Shown here: piece by piece, positions 12,201 through 23,040 of the stretch
How positions within the stretch are numbered: the stretch's first letter is position 1
Layout of the letters: every line of letters begins with the position of its first letter
Source of the DNA: Narthecium ossifragum
Taxonomy: Eukaryota > Streptophyta > Magnoliopsida > Dioscoreales > Nartheciaceae
Assembly (NCBI GenBank): GCA_963920575.1
Contig: OY986964.1
Coordinates: 30,160,972-30,224,971, forward strand
Length of the DNA stretch: 64,000 nt
Direction: 5' to 3'
The notes under the pieces: generated by a model
Told to the model about the DNA's origin: nothing
Seen by the model: the letters and a program-made list of their open reading frames with translations, nothing else
The model's database searches: none
Program-made: the position numbers and the translations under genes

Positions 12201-15200
12201 AAGTTGCAATTAAACCAGCATTCTGCAGGAGGATGGTGGAGCGATCAGCAACTACGGTTCGCAGCAGGGTTGCATCGGCTGCTAAGCGAGATGACAATAT
12301 TGAGCTTGAATGGGTCGCATCATCAAACCATCCAATCTCATTTTGCAAAATCGCTGGATTGTTCATAGAAAAGCAAGTCTGATATGTTAGGAGGAAAATA
12401 ATCATACAAAGTAGATAAATTGCACTCCAGAATTTGCAAAAATTTAAGCATGGAAGAATCACTACAGTAAGGCCTAACGTACTTGCTCAAGATTTATGAG
12501 ATAATATGATCGTGGTCATGAAAGGATTAGATTTTATAAATACCTAGACTAGTAACCTTATACAAATAATCATGCTCAAGAATTTATAAATATTAACCAT
12601 TCACTATGTGATTCAATTATAAAGCTTGCCATCTAGAAAGTGAAATAATTTTTTTAGCAAAGGGTACACAAAGGGCCAAAATTAGCGCAACCAAGAACTC
12701 AAAACTAATTTAACATGTGCAAATTGCACAACAGGATTACCTCTAAATATGCTTTGTCTAACACGAAGTGTGAGTCTCTCACCAACAACACCAAAGCTGA
12801 AGTGTACCATACATTCAAAGAAAAAGCCAATAAAAGAACCGCCAACAATAAAGAATGCAATCCTGTGTATTTCTCTCTGCATTGTCTCCCAATCAAAGTA
12901 ATAGGCGACAACAGATTGAGTAATAGCAAGAGTAAACAGTGGCATTATGGAGCCAGTTACCAAGGCGCCTATAATGCCAAGCATAGCGTAGATCCAATCA
13001 GGACTTGCCATTGAATATAATCTTCTCATAGACACAGGCCTGGCCTCTTGTTGATCATTTGTTTCCGAAACAAAATAGCTAGCTGACTCCTTATCTGAGC
13101 GAAAGCTGCCTCTGAAGCTCATTGCTCTGCTCGACAGTTCATGAGACATTCGGAAGCTGAAAGAAAAAATAGCAATGAGAACATAATCATATTAAATGAC
13201 GCTATTGGTGCCAAGATTTATGAATCACCTTGAACCTTGTCCCATAAGGGCACTGTCTTTGTGAGATGATGTCTGTAGATAACCAGCATCTTGAAGCCGA
13301 ACTAATGTGGCATAAGCACTCCCAGGTTCTATCATGAGCTCATCATGTGTTCCAGACTCCACGATCTCACCACCTTGAACAACAGCGATCACATCTGCAT
13401 TTCTGATGGTGGAAAGCCTATGAGCCACCACAACTGTTGTGCGGCCCACCATGACCCGCTCAAGTCCCTTTTGAACACTCTTTTCAGACTCAGCATCAAG
13501 CGAGCTCGTGGCCTCATCGAGGAGGAGAATTCTTGGGTTCTTTAGTACCACTCTGGCTATTGCAATGCGCTGCTTCTGACCTCCCGATAGCTGGACCCCT
13601 CGCTCGCCAACCTACAGCGATATTTAAATTTTTAAACCTACAAGTCACTTGACCCAATGAGCAGATACTGGCATTAGTCATTAGATTATTGGAAGAGAAT
13701 CAACACCTGTGTCTCGTATTGATCAGGAAGGTTCTCGATGAATGCACTTGCTTCAGATAGCTTAGCTGCAGGTATGATCTCCTCGAGGGTTGCATTATCT
13801 TTCCCATAGAGGATGTTCTCCCGAATACTCGTTGCAAAAAGAATAGGCTCTTGATTAACCAGACCAATTTGCTGCCTATACCAATTAAGTTCTAGATCCT
13901 TGATGTCATGCCCATCCAGCAGCACACAACCACTATGGGGCTGATAGAACTGCTCAATGAGTGAGATTACAGTGCTCTTTCCAGAACCACTTGCACCGAC
14001 AAGTGCAATAATCTTTCCAGATGGTATGTCCAAATTGAGCTTATCAAAAACAGGAGCATCAGGGCGTGATGGGTAACTGAAGCAGACATCGCAAAACTGA
14101 ATGTGACCATCAACTCTTGGAAGAGTATTCCCCGTCTTGATACTAGATTTGTTCCTTGTTTTCTTCTCAATCATCTCAAAGATCGGGTAAGCAGCATCTT
14201 TCCCCTTCAGGAATGACATCATGTATGGTGCTGCCTGTCCCAGTGACCTGCATCAAATTCCAACTCGCAGCATATGTTAGTTTACCTCATTTGGACTTGA
14301 TTAATGCATGATTAGATATACGATGTTGTGATTTTTGAAGATCAATCACATGGTGCTGCTAAAGCTCTAAGATGTTCTTGCATAACAACTGGAATCCTAA
14401 ACGACAGACTAACTTTTATGTTTGAAATAGAATCTACATATGACAAAAGCTTAATGACCAAACTAAAGCTGCTAAAAAATAAGATGCACAGGGTAAGGGA
14501 AAAGAAAAATATAAAGGAGTATGCAAGTGATTGAGCCTTACAGGCCAGCCACGAAGACGTTGATCATAGTGGTGAATGATTCTCCTCCATTTGAGATGCC
14601 CTTGTGGACAATGATACTGGTAAACCAAATGAGCAATGCCCATGAACAGGAAAGAACACAAACCATAGTTCCGAGCCCAAGACCCTTGGCTAAAGCTCCC
14701 TTGATGCCATATTTGTATGCTCTCAAAAGCGCATCTCTATATGAGTTTACCGCTTTATCTTCCCCCACAAATGCTTGTACAACACGAACATTTCCTAGCA
14801 CCTAGATACATAGAAATTTACAGCAGCTTATCTCACTTGAAACCACCAAATTGAGGAGATTAAGATGAGAAAACCAACCTCCTCAGCAATTTCTCCAGCA
14901 TTGACATAGGTTTCCCGCACTCTGGCTACGAGGGTAGTCACAACATATGCCTGTATACCACCGGCTACAGCGATCAAGGGGACTATAGAAAGTGTCACCA
15001 GGGAGACTTGCCAAATGTGGCTGAACCCAATTGCGAAGCCCACTATGAATCTGCTTAGGCAGTTCACTATCTTCCCCGCCTGTAATTGGCTAGGAAGATT
15101 AGTATGACTGTAATTAAGTGAGGGCCAAAGGCTTTCATGCACATTTTATCCTGGCAAAACATTTTTCTGGTAGATAGCTGCTTTTAGGAATCATCAACAA

Positions 15201-18200
15201 CTATTATATGCATGTGATGCTATTTCTATGAGCAGAAAACATCACTCTTGTTAGCACAACATATATACTATCAATGAGAATAGATTTAGAATCAACCCTC
15301 TGGCATTACAAGTAGAAAAACAAGAAAATAATTGTGTCATGTATATGCTGAGACCCTACAGGATGATGTTTCCAACATGTGCACCTGCACTTGTCTACAT
15401 TCTAACAGTTTGATCAGACCAACAACCTAAGTGCCAATTCCAGAATTGGTGCACATGGATCCCACAAGCCTATTCTCTATTCTGCATTGGATATCCTCAC
15501 GCAGCATACATTAAACATCAAGATGAATCTAAACTCTTTATTGGATTATTGCGAAGAGAATGAGCAATGAACTGGCTTGGTTAAATAAGCTTGAAGCAGA
15601 TTTGGGTTGGCTTGGGATATTATCCCCATGAGACAACATTAAGGCAGTTTGAGCTTGGTACAATATGGATCTCAAATTATAGCCCAAGCCCAACACAAAT
15701 CTGTTTCAAGCTTAATTGTATTGTTCAAAGACAGTTCAATGCTCAGACACTGCACAATAATCCAATACAGAATTTAGATATATCTTGATGTTTAATGTAT
15801 GCTGCATGAGGATATCCAATACAAAAAGATGGACTGATGAAAGTACCAAAAATTGAAGCCATGCATGACCAAAACAATTACATACTTTCTTCATCACCCT
15901 CTCTGTTCCTTCAAACCTAAACAAGAGCCTGATTCTGCATGACCAGTCTAAACAAAGCATCTCCTTACAACAACTCAGCTTCACAAATCATTATTGCTCC
16001 AATGAGAATTTAGGACAATGTACTAACCTCAATTCTTCCATCAGTAATCATGTTCCCTACAGATGTTCTCTTAGGATTGCATCCTCTCACTTTTTCAGAT
16101 GTACATGGACCCCAAGTGCAAGAAACAAAGGAGATTCAAACAAGAACTTCCAACCATATGTGAGTAAACTCAGGATTCAGCACACATTGGAAAATCACCA
16201 TTTATATCACAAGTTGTAAGAAACGGGTCATCAGTGGTAGGCTCTGCCTTATGCATCTGTGGTTCTCTTATCAGGTTCAATGTGGTATAACAAATACAAA
16301 CATAAGAATAAAGAAATACGGGACCTTCCTAAACAAAATCCAGCAACCATAAGTCCTCCCATTTCTGCAAAGAAATTGTCTTAATATCAGCCTATTCTAT
16401 CATCTTTTATGCTAGATTCGGACTCTTCCATGCCAAAATCTAGCAGATGTGAAAGGACATATTGTTGCTAACCCATTGTGTCCTTTCGGGCAAAACAAAC
16501 CCTGTCCCCTGCAGCTGGATCCTTCAAGGATTGCTCGTTACCCATTCTACTTCTATGTAAATCTCTGATGAAAAATATAACACATCCTAAACCCCAAACT
16601 TGTAAAGTGAACCCACTTTGAGTGAATAAGCTCTTCGATGTTTTTCCTGTAAATGGTACGTCAAGAAATTCAATTTCTTTAACTTTCCATATAATCCCGT
16701 GATCAAATTAAACAAAAAGATATGTTAAAAAAAAAGCCATCAGCTCTCCACGTATTATCCCATATGATCACCAAGAACACGCTCATCCAACCTATATAGC
16801 CCATCACTATCCTACCGCCTGCAGATAAAAAGAAAAAAAAAATCGGGTTTCACAATCTGGGGTTTTCCCGGAAAGAGCCGTCACCCGCTATCGATTCAGA
16901 TGTTTGTTCGAAGAATCAACCTACATAGATTCGATCTACGAGACAAGAATCAAGTACTGAAGCCAAGAAAGACAGCAGCAAGCGCTTACCTTTGCTCGAG
17001 GGACTCGGTGAGCAGAGCATCGCGAGCACAGTTGAACTCCGAGCCACTAGAGTTGGCATTAGACGAGAAGATTGCAACCCACGAGATCCATATAAGGGAG
17101 CTCGTTTCTTGAAAGCCATGAGTTTGTTGAGGAATTATGATTCATTTTGGTTTTTGATGAATTAGGCTATCAATGGTTTTGGACTCGACCGTTTGTTGGG
17201 TTTGTGGGTTTCTAATTTTTAATTGGGTTTCACATATTTATACCTTAAAACTTTTGAATTACACATTTATCCTCGGAAGCTTTAAATATCATATATATAT
17301 ATATATATATATGAATTATATAGCATCAGTGGGCCGCCTATGTCATGTGGCACGCTTATACATGGGGCAGAGCATATATACATTGCTAATGCTTCGAATC
17401 GGTAGTGAAATACTGATTGGTTGATCTAATCGATCGGTATTTATACCGATGGATTAGATTAATCAATCGGTATATACTTACAGAGTGAATGTATCAATGA
17501 TCAAATCGGTAGTGAAATACTGATTGGTTGATCTAATCGATCGGTATTTATACCGATGGATTAGATTAATCAATCGGTATATACTTACAGAGTGAATGCA
17601 CCAATGATCGAATCGGTAGTGATGTGTCGATTGGTTGATCTAGTCCATCGGTAGAACAATACCGATGAAATGTATTAATCAATCGATATCTCACCACCGA
17701 TTAGAGGGCATGTGCAATATAAATGCCACGTGATCATGTACACGAATCTTTATTCTATCATGAATTATATTGCACTAGTGGGCCGCCAATGCCACGTGCC
17801 CCCTTACAAATATAAAGAGTTATTCTTTGTCATATGATAGAATGCATTGTCATTTATAACATTGATTAAAGTCTTGAAGGATAAATGTGCCATTCAAGAA
17901 TAATTAGGTAGATTAATTGGTCTTATGTTATGTTAAGTTAGATTAGATAACATAAGTTGTGTAAGAAGTGAAGGATGCATATCCGTATATGGCATGATGG
18001 TTATAAATTAACCCTTTGCGTTGACCATCGTGGATCCTACATGGCTGACTTAGTCTTACGTGGAGCCTACGTGGAGGGAGGAGGTGGTTAATGGGGAGGA
18101 GCGGAAAGTTAATGGGTGGTTAATGGAGAAGTTAGTCGTTAATGAGGATGATAATGGGTGGTTACCCTACCAAGTGACAGGGGCCCACTAATATATATAT

Positions 18201-21031
18201 ATGGAGAAAAAGAATTGTAAAGAATAAATATGTAAGTTGAAAGTTTTTCAAGAATAAAAATCTAAAACCCCCTTTTAAATCTAATAGTTAACTTGACTGG
18301 GTCACAAATAGATAAACACCAACATTAAATAATTAATTCATAAAATATAAACTATTATCGTTATAATAATATGATTTTTATTTTTCTCAAAATCGGATGT
18401 ATCTTACCACTCAAGTAATCTGTCCTCCATATATATATATATATATATACACGCACCCTAGTTAGGCCCGTGTCACCTGACGCGTGTAATCACCACCCCC
18501 ACTACTCCCCCTCTTTCTTTCTCTCCCTTTCTCCCCCTTCGTCACGTGTGCACAGATGTATAAGATTTAGATGTCACGTCATCACTCAGATGCCACGTCA
18601 TAAAAATATTAGTTAGGGCCCGTGTCACCTGACACGGAAAATCACCACCCCTACTACTCCCCCCTTCCTTTCTCTCCCTTTCTCCCCTTTGTCAGGTGTG
18701 CACAAGATGTATGTGATTCAGATGTCATGTCATTACTCAGATGCCACGTCATAAAAATGTTAGGTAAGGCCTGTGTCACATGACGTGGGAAATCACCACT
18801 CCCACTACTCCCTCCTCTCTTTCTCTCACTTTCTCCCTCTTTGCCACATGTGCACAAGATATATATGATTCAGATATCACATCATCACTCAGATGCCACG
18901 TCATAAAATTTTTAGGCTAAATTTTCAATTAGTACCATGTACTTTAGATCATATTTTTATTTGATCCTTATATTTCAAAAAGTTACAATCAGGTTCCTCA
19001 ATTTTCATTAGCTCACTTATATAGTCCTCCACGTTAGCTTCCGTCGAACGTCGTTAACGAGCTAACGGCAAACTAGCACGCGTGGCCTATTTTTATCCAC
19101 GTTGTCATTTTTAAATATATTTTATTAATTTACTTGCCTTGTCAGCATCCCTTTGTCTCCCTGTCTTCCCCTCGGCCACGGGTGCATCGTATGTCATGAG
19201 TGCCTCGTCTATAAACATTAGCTTATAAGATAAATAAAGCTCACTACTCCATTATACTGTTTGTTCTCATATGCTCTGGTTGTGTACATGGGTACATCCC
19301 ATGTACACAGATCTTTTTCCTACTGGTTGTTCTCATATGCTCTGCTCTCTTCACTGTTCACTGGTACTTCATATTTAAAAGTACGCGTGTCTCGGGATAT
19401 GAAGTCTGACCACCTTTTGGATAACCGTCAACATGTATATATTATTTATCATCTTGTTTATATATAAAGAACTAAGTGGCCATGATGAGTGACACGGGTA
19501 ATCACCACCGGTCTCCACTAACTCTCTTAACCACCCAGTCTCATGCCCTCTCGATCTCCTCTCTATGACTCAGATGTCATGTGTTTCCTTCTTTTCTTTT
19601 TTTTTGACTCAGTTGCGAAAAAATATATGATTCAGATTGTGACTCATAAAATCTGATATTATATAATAGACTATGTGAACACCGACTAACCACCCACCCC
19701 ACACTATCCTCTGTCTTTATTTATTCGATTACAATCCTATACCACATGTGCATGCCACACAAGCATAGTTGTTTATAGCTTAGATTATGACTTATCTGTC
19801 ACGTCATAAAAATTGATCTTATATAACTAACTAGGTGGGACCACGGGTAACCATCACCTCCCACTAATCATAATCTCTCTCCTGATCATCTGATAACCGT
19901 TACCCTCCACGTGGTTTTATCTTGATCATCTGATATGTTCGGGCTTAACTTGGATGAGACATCTCTATCCATATGATAGAATCCACTGGATGTTAATTAT
20001 ATGATAGGTAGGTGAGAATCATATCCATTTGGTTTAGTAAACAAAAAAAATGCATCATGTTCGTTATATATGTAAGTTTAATTAGGTTTATAGGCCTTAG
20101 TAATAGGAATTTCCACTATTGATGAGGAGAGACCTTTTCGGAGATGGCGTCCTGGACGACGATGATATCACTTGTTACAGCAGCGATCACCTTCCCTGTC
20201 GATGCATCGGTGTCGAACATTCCGATATCCTGGTCTAAAAGTGAGCTCAGATATGCAACTCTCATCTTGGTCGCCTGCCGTTCGCCGGTGTACATCCAAC
20301 ATGACACCTCTGTAAGAAAAAGCACAGGTTTAATTTATTTTGACATGGATCTACCTTGTTTAATTTCTAGCTAGCTAGTAGAATTTTAATGCTGAACAAT
20401 GGATAATTAAAATGCTGCAGAAATTAAGAGAGAGATAGAAAAAAAGAAAAAAAAAAAAAAAAGAGAGAGGAACAACTGAACAAAACTATGGTGGTGTAAG
20501 AATTAATTCTATACATATATTCACGTACCTATCCACGAGGAAAATAATACCGTAATGGCCAAATAAACAAGATCCAACGAGTACTGCAACACAAACGCAC
20601 ACTAGATCTTAATTAGAGCAAATAATTACCAAATAAATAAAGCTGCTGATTTAAGTTTAATTTGCATATATGCAATATATAGCTAGGTTATATATATATA
20701 TATATATATAGCTAGCTAGATATATATGTACCTTTGCAACTTCATGAGTTACAGGATCTGCGAAGAGGTAGGCGGAGCCGATGACGTTGATGAGCTTGCC
20801 GAAGAAGGTGAGGAAGACCGGCAGGGAGGCGCCGTGTGTGATGGAGCCGGCGGAGCCCAAGATCATCAAGACATGATCCCGGGAGTTAGCGAAGGCAAAG
20901 AGCTTCCACAAGGGAACAGTTTTCTTCTTCTTATGATCATCATCAACAGCTCTTCCATCCTTCCTGCTGCAGCTGATCTTATCCTCATCACTACTGCAAG
21001 TATTCTTCTCCATCCCTTCTGAGTTCATCAT
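8707..21031 (-). CDS. ABCB: ABCB-type ABC transporter (P-glycoprotein-like), 12 exons
   Basis: A full-size ABC transporter with TMD1-NBD1-TMD2-NBD2. Joining complement 20732-21031, 20529-20583, 20134-20309, 14879-15079, 14542-14801, 13707-14247, 13229-13611, 12741-13156, 12112-12353, 11772-12019, 10602-11014 and 8707-9245 gives 3774 nt. That is 1257 residues plus stop, with GT/AG at every junction and continuous phase. NBD1 has Walker [10 protein letters not shown] (415-423), signature LSGGQ (519-523) and Walker B LLLDE (540-544). NBD2 has GMSGSGKST (1051-1059) and LSGGQ (1155-1159). Both H-loops read AHRLS. Block order and wording resemble the Arabidopsis ABCB2/ABCB10 clade (about 1230-1270 residues). 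ABCB proteins are ATP-driven exporters, usually of the plasma membrane, some moving auxin; the substrate cannot be read here. The gene looks intact. Intron 3 is unusually long, 5054 bp. Confidence 0.93.
10602..11014 (-). CDS. ABCB: ABCB exon 11 (TMD2 end, NBD2 first half)
   Basis: Last TMD2 helix, ETLSLAPEI, the A-loop region FHYPLRPDV and Walker [10 protein letters not shown]. Phase 1 donor GATG|GTATGT. Confidence 0.92.
11772..12019 (-). CDS. ABCB: ABCB exon 10
   Basis: TMD2 block [29 protein letters not shown] and [17 protein letters not shown]. Phase 2 donor GTATGT. Confidence 0.9.
12112..12353 (-). CDS. ABCB: ABCB exon 9
   Basis: TMD2 block [12 protein letters not shown] through [17 protein letters not shown]. 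Acceptor ATCCAG, donor GAG|GTATCA. Confidence 0.9.
12741..13156 (-). CDS. ABCB: ABCB exon 8 (linker and TMD2 start)
   Basis: Serine-rich linker ([15 protein letters not shown]) followed by [10 protein letters not shown] and the first TMD2 helices, ending [13 protein letters not shown]. Phase 1 donor. Confidence 0.9.
13229..13611 (-). CDS. ABCB: ABCB exon 7 (NBD1 second half)
   Basis: Contains the signature LSGGQKQR, Walker B with [12 protein letters not shown], the D-loop and the H-loop histidine in VVAHRLS. A linker follows that ends near MGQGSR. Confidence 0.93.
13707..14247 (-). CDS. ABCB: ABCB exon 6 (NBD1 first half)
   Basis: Contains SLGQAAP, the A-loop tyrosine in FSYPSRPD, Walker [10 protein letters not shown] and the Q-loop in [14 protein letters not shown]. 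Ends QYETQ|VGERG across the intron. Confidence 0.93.
14542..14801 (-). CDS. ABCB: ABCB exon 5
   Basis: Encodes the end of TMD1: [10 protein letters not shown] coupling segment, [20 protein letters not shown] helix and [11 protein letters not shown]. Phase 2 donor CCT|GTAAGG. Confidence 0.9.
14879..15079 (-). CDS. ABCB: ABCB exon 4
   Basis: 67 codons covering TMD1 helices ([27 protein letters not shown]) and ending at the GEIAEE motif. The first seven residues (AGKIVNC) differ from the usual VGNFLHY-like wording, although the exon boundary and phase are conserved. Confidence 0.88.
16325..16364 (-). CDS. Possible exon 2 of nested gene (40 nt)
   Basis: A 40-nt segment with acceptor TTTGCAG and donor GGAAG|GTCCCG. 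It keeps the phase left by the candidate first exon and encodes [13 protein letters not shown] further candidate segment at 16028-16085 would encode [18 protein letters not shown] before a GTTAGT donor, but its acceptor has no pyrimidine tract. Speculative. Confidence 0.25.
16990..17119 (-). CDS. Possible exon 1 of small nested gene in ABCB intron 3
   Basis: ATG at 17119 opens 43 codons beginning [19 protein letters not shown], basic and Ser-rich like an organelle presequence, ending at a good donor (CAAAG|GTAAGC). Upstream on the same strand are a TATAAATA (17235-17242) and two AAACCC motifs (about 17191-17211), typical of a housekeeping promoter. I do not recognise the protein. It could also be an alternative first exon or a non-coding transcript. 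Confidence 0.35.
17235..17242 (-). promoter_or_regulatory. TATA box of possible nested gene
   Basis: Minus-strand TATAAATA lies 116 nt upstream of the candidate ATG at 17119, with AAACCC motifs between. Fits a plant promoter, but only by motif. Confidence 0.3.
17397..17702. repeat. Tandem array of 107-bp units, each a palindrome
   Basis: Three units start at 17397, 17504 and 17611. The first two are nearly identical and the third has diverged. Each unit contains an inverted repeat of about 31-nt arms, pairing at about 27 of 31 positions around a 2-nt centre. The array is flanked by related copies of a GTGGGCCGCC...CACGTG segment (about 17312-17375 and 17760-17820), so a larger duplication surrounds it. 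Confidence 0.85.
18467..18915. repeat. Minisatellite, about 152-bp unit, three copies
   Basis: Units start at 18467, 18619 and 18770. Each opens with CCCGTGTCACCTGAC-like sequence, then a C/T-rich block, TGTGCACAAGATGTAT and CACTCAGATGCCACGTCATAAAA. More diverged pieces recur around 19480-19560 and 19660-19870. Confidence 0.8.
20134..20309 (-). CDS. ABCB: ABCB exon 3
   Basis: Encodes the TMD1 intracellular loop with [20 protein letters not shown] and [14 protein letters not shown]. The acceptor is CTTACAG and the donor AAAAG|GTCTCT. The long intron 3 follows. Confidence 0.9.
20529..20583 (-). CDS. ABCB: ABCB exon 2 (55 nt)
   Basis: A microexon-sized exon encoding the TMD1 helix [17 protein letters not shown]. 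The acceptor is TGTTGCAG and the donor GATAG|GTACGT. It ends in phase 1, and the split Glu codon is completed by exon 3, restoring the family sequence. Confidence 0.85.
20689..20710. repeat. TA microsatellite in ABCB intron 1
   Basis: An uninterrupted run of TA dinucleotides close to the exon 1 donor. Confidence 0.85.
20732..21031 (-). CDS. ABCB: ABCB exon 1 (residues 1-100)
   Basis: Starts with two consecutive ATG codons; the outer one at 21031 is taken as start. It encodes a charged cytosolic N-terminus with a KKKK stretch and the beginning of TMD1 ([26 protein letters not shown]). The donor is AAAG|GTACAT, phase 0. Confidence 0.88.
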
Positions 21032-21400
21032 GTCTATCTAGCTATAATAAGGGGCCTCCTGTTATGCCTTCAAAGAAGGGTATGGCAAGCATCTAATATA
21101 TAAGACAGGAAAGCAGGCATGAGGGCTTTAAATATTGTTGACCTAGTTATTTATCTAATTAATTATGCACAGTTTATGTGGCAAAATCCAGGGAGAATAA
21201 ACAAGAGTATTATGCACATTTTATGAAAGATATTTCACATGAATATATATGAGACGTCAAGCAATAATGCATGGGCTCCATCGTATCTAGCATCGCGTAC
21301 ATACTTTGAATTTTATTGTCCTTGGTTTCCCATGTATATGAAGGCCGGGCCATATGTTATTATCAGTGTTACTTTATCATCCTTCCGTGGCGGTTGGCAC
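21032..21400 (-). promoter_or_regulatory. ABCB upstream region with TATA-like element
   Basis: Minus-strand sequence upstream of the ABCB ATG. A TTATATATT element at about 21094-21102 lies about 65 nt before the start codon and could be the TATA box. No other motif is convincing. Confidence 0.3.
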
Positions 21401-21953
21401 ATAAGTGTCTGGTGATCACGCATCCATCCGAACGCAACATATGTGTTCCTTTATTTCTTTTAGGGAACACTTAGGAAGAAAAAAAGAAGAAAATACGAGG
21501 AAGGAATTTGCCATTTTTTTTTCTTTCTTTTTTACGTTGCGGAAAAATAAAACAATCTTATTTTGCCACCCTTTTCCGTGGTTGTGATCTCATCTCGTAT
21601 ATATATACACGTACGTCCATGGCTTTAACATATGATCTCAGATCATGATGATTCTTGCAACTTTCGTCCCAGGAAAAATTGCGAACTAAAACTTTTGAAA
21701 GAGTACGTGAAAATAAACTTCAAAATCTATAGCTTTGTTTCAATGGCCCGTTTCACCATTTAAATATTTAAATTTGAAATTTTGTTAAAATAAAAACTTT
21801 ATAGACTCTGAGGTCTTTATTCCAATGGCGCAAGATCCAATGGCGCAAGAGTCATATCCGAGATCTTATATGAAAAAAAAAAACTAGGGTATGAACCGAT
21901 TTTAACTGGATGATCCGGGTGTTTCTCTATGGATGTTGATTGTGGTGGGGCCG
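21401..21953. other. Intergenic, nothing recognised
   Basis: AT-rich non-coding sequence between the ABCB upstream region and the MITE at 21961; no repeat or coding signature seen. Confidence 0.5.
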
Positions 21954-21960
21954 TGACGGT

Positions 21961-22498
21961 AGAGCTGGCAATTCAGGTCATGATCCGCGAATCCGACCCG
22001 ACCTGATCCGAAATAAACGGGTTTAGATTTGGTGTTATCATGTTCGGATCATAAACGGGACCTGCGAATAAATGGGTTGGGTCAGATTGACTCACGGGTT
22101 AGACGGGTCAACCCATTTAACCCGTTTAATTTTAATGTCACTTAGACTTTTAGGGCTAATTTGAATGTGATCTCATCTCATCAAGGAAAATTAAAACAAA
22201 TTGTAAGTTTATTGTTTATGTTGAATGGTTTGGATGTATTTTTAATTAGTTGATAATTTGGTGCTTGGTTGTTGTTAAACGGGTCGACTCGACCCGACCC
22301 GTTTAATAAACAGGTTAAACGAGTCAGGTCGGGATGACCCGTTTATAAATGGGTCAGGTTCGGATTGATAAAACCTGACCCATTTATTAAACGGGTCGGG
22401 TTCAGATTTGACCTTTGGGTCGAGATATCGGTGCTCGATCCGATCTGATTTGAACCCGATCCGAACCCGATCCGTGAATCCGAATTGCCACCTCTATT
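21961..22498. mobile_element. hAT-like MITE with 8-bp target duplication
   Basis: The 0.54-kb element lies between two copies of TGACGGTA (21954-21961 and 22499-22506). Its ends are imperfect inverted repeats: AGAGCTGGCAATTC at the left and the complement of AGAGGTGGCAATTCGGAT at the right. The interior is rich in GACCCGACCCGTTTAA-type inverted motifs. It has no ORF, so it would need a transposase in trans. The 8-bp duplication points to the hAT superfamily. Confidence 0.75.
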
Positions 22499-22506
22499 TG
22501 ACGGTA

Positions 22507-23040
22507 CACGGGGAGAGAAAGTGGGGGTGTTGTTAAAGTTACCTCCCTTCTAATTTTGAGATAAAGTGAGGAACGAAATGTTTATCCAGAAAAACTAAAA
22601 AGAGGAACGAAGTATCTGGTCCGCATAACGTCATAGATCTGGCCTTTAATGGCCACGAGGAAGGGCTTCTTTGAGTAAGACCCATCATGAGCCCTTAACG
22701 CCGGCGGGGCAGGAGTGGCGAAGATCACAGATAGGTGCATGTGGTGCGTAGAAGGCGGCGGCAAGAGCCAGAGATGATCTCTGAATTAGAACACCGCGGG
22801 AGAGACACCCGTGTACGTCTCCCACGCCTCCGCCATCTCTCTCTCCCACGGTGGAAATCGGTGTTTCGTCGTGTTAGTTATAAAGATAACAAGTTTTTAA
22901 AGTCATCTGAACGATTATCAATATCAATAGTAATTTTATAAATATTATCAATCAGTCAATAAATATTTTAGTTTTGATACATCTGAAATATTTTAGTCAT
23001 ATATTTCATATAAAATATTTAAATTGGGTGATTCTTGAAC
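22507..23040. other. Intergenic, nothing recognised
   Basis: No gene or clear repeat; short GC-richer patch near 22690-22860 without coding signal. Confidence 0.45.

Larger units (their letters stand above)
15080..20133. other. ABCB intron 3 (5 kb), repeat-rich
   Basis: This intron is far longer than its neighbours. It contains the possible nested gene (16.0-17.2 kb), TA microsatellites (17291-17312 and 18430-18449), a 107-bp inverted-repeat tandem array (17397-17702) and a 152-bp minisatellite (18467-18915). A segment at 18920-19110 reads like the end of a dispersed repeat. 15142-16000 and 19100-20100 show no gene. Confidence 0.7.

Noticed and set aside
12098..12382. Plus-strand ORFs antisense to ABCB exons
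   Set aside because: Shadows of the spliced minus-strand gene; no independent signal.
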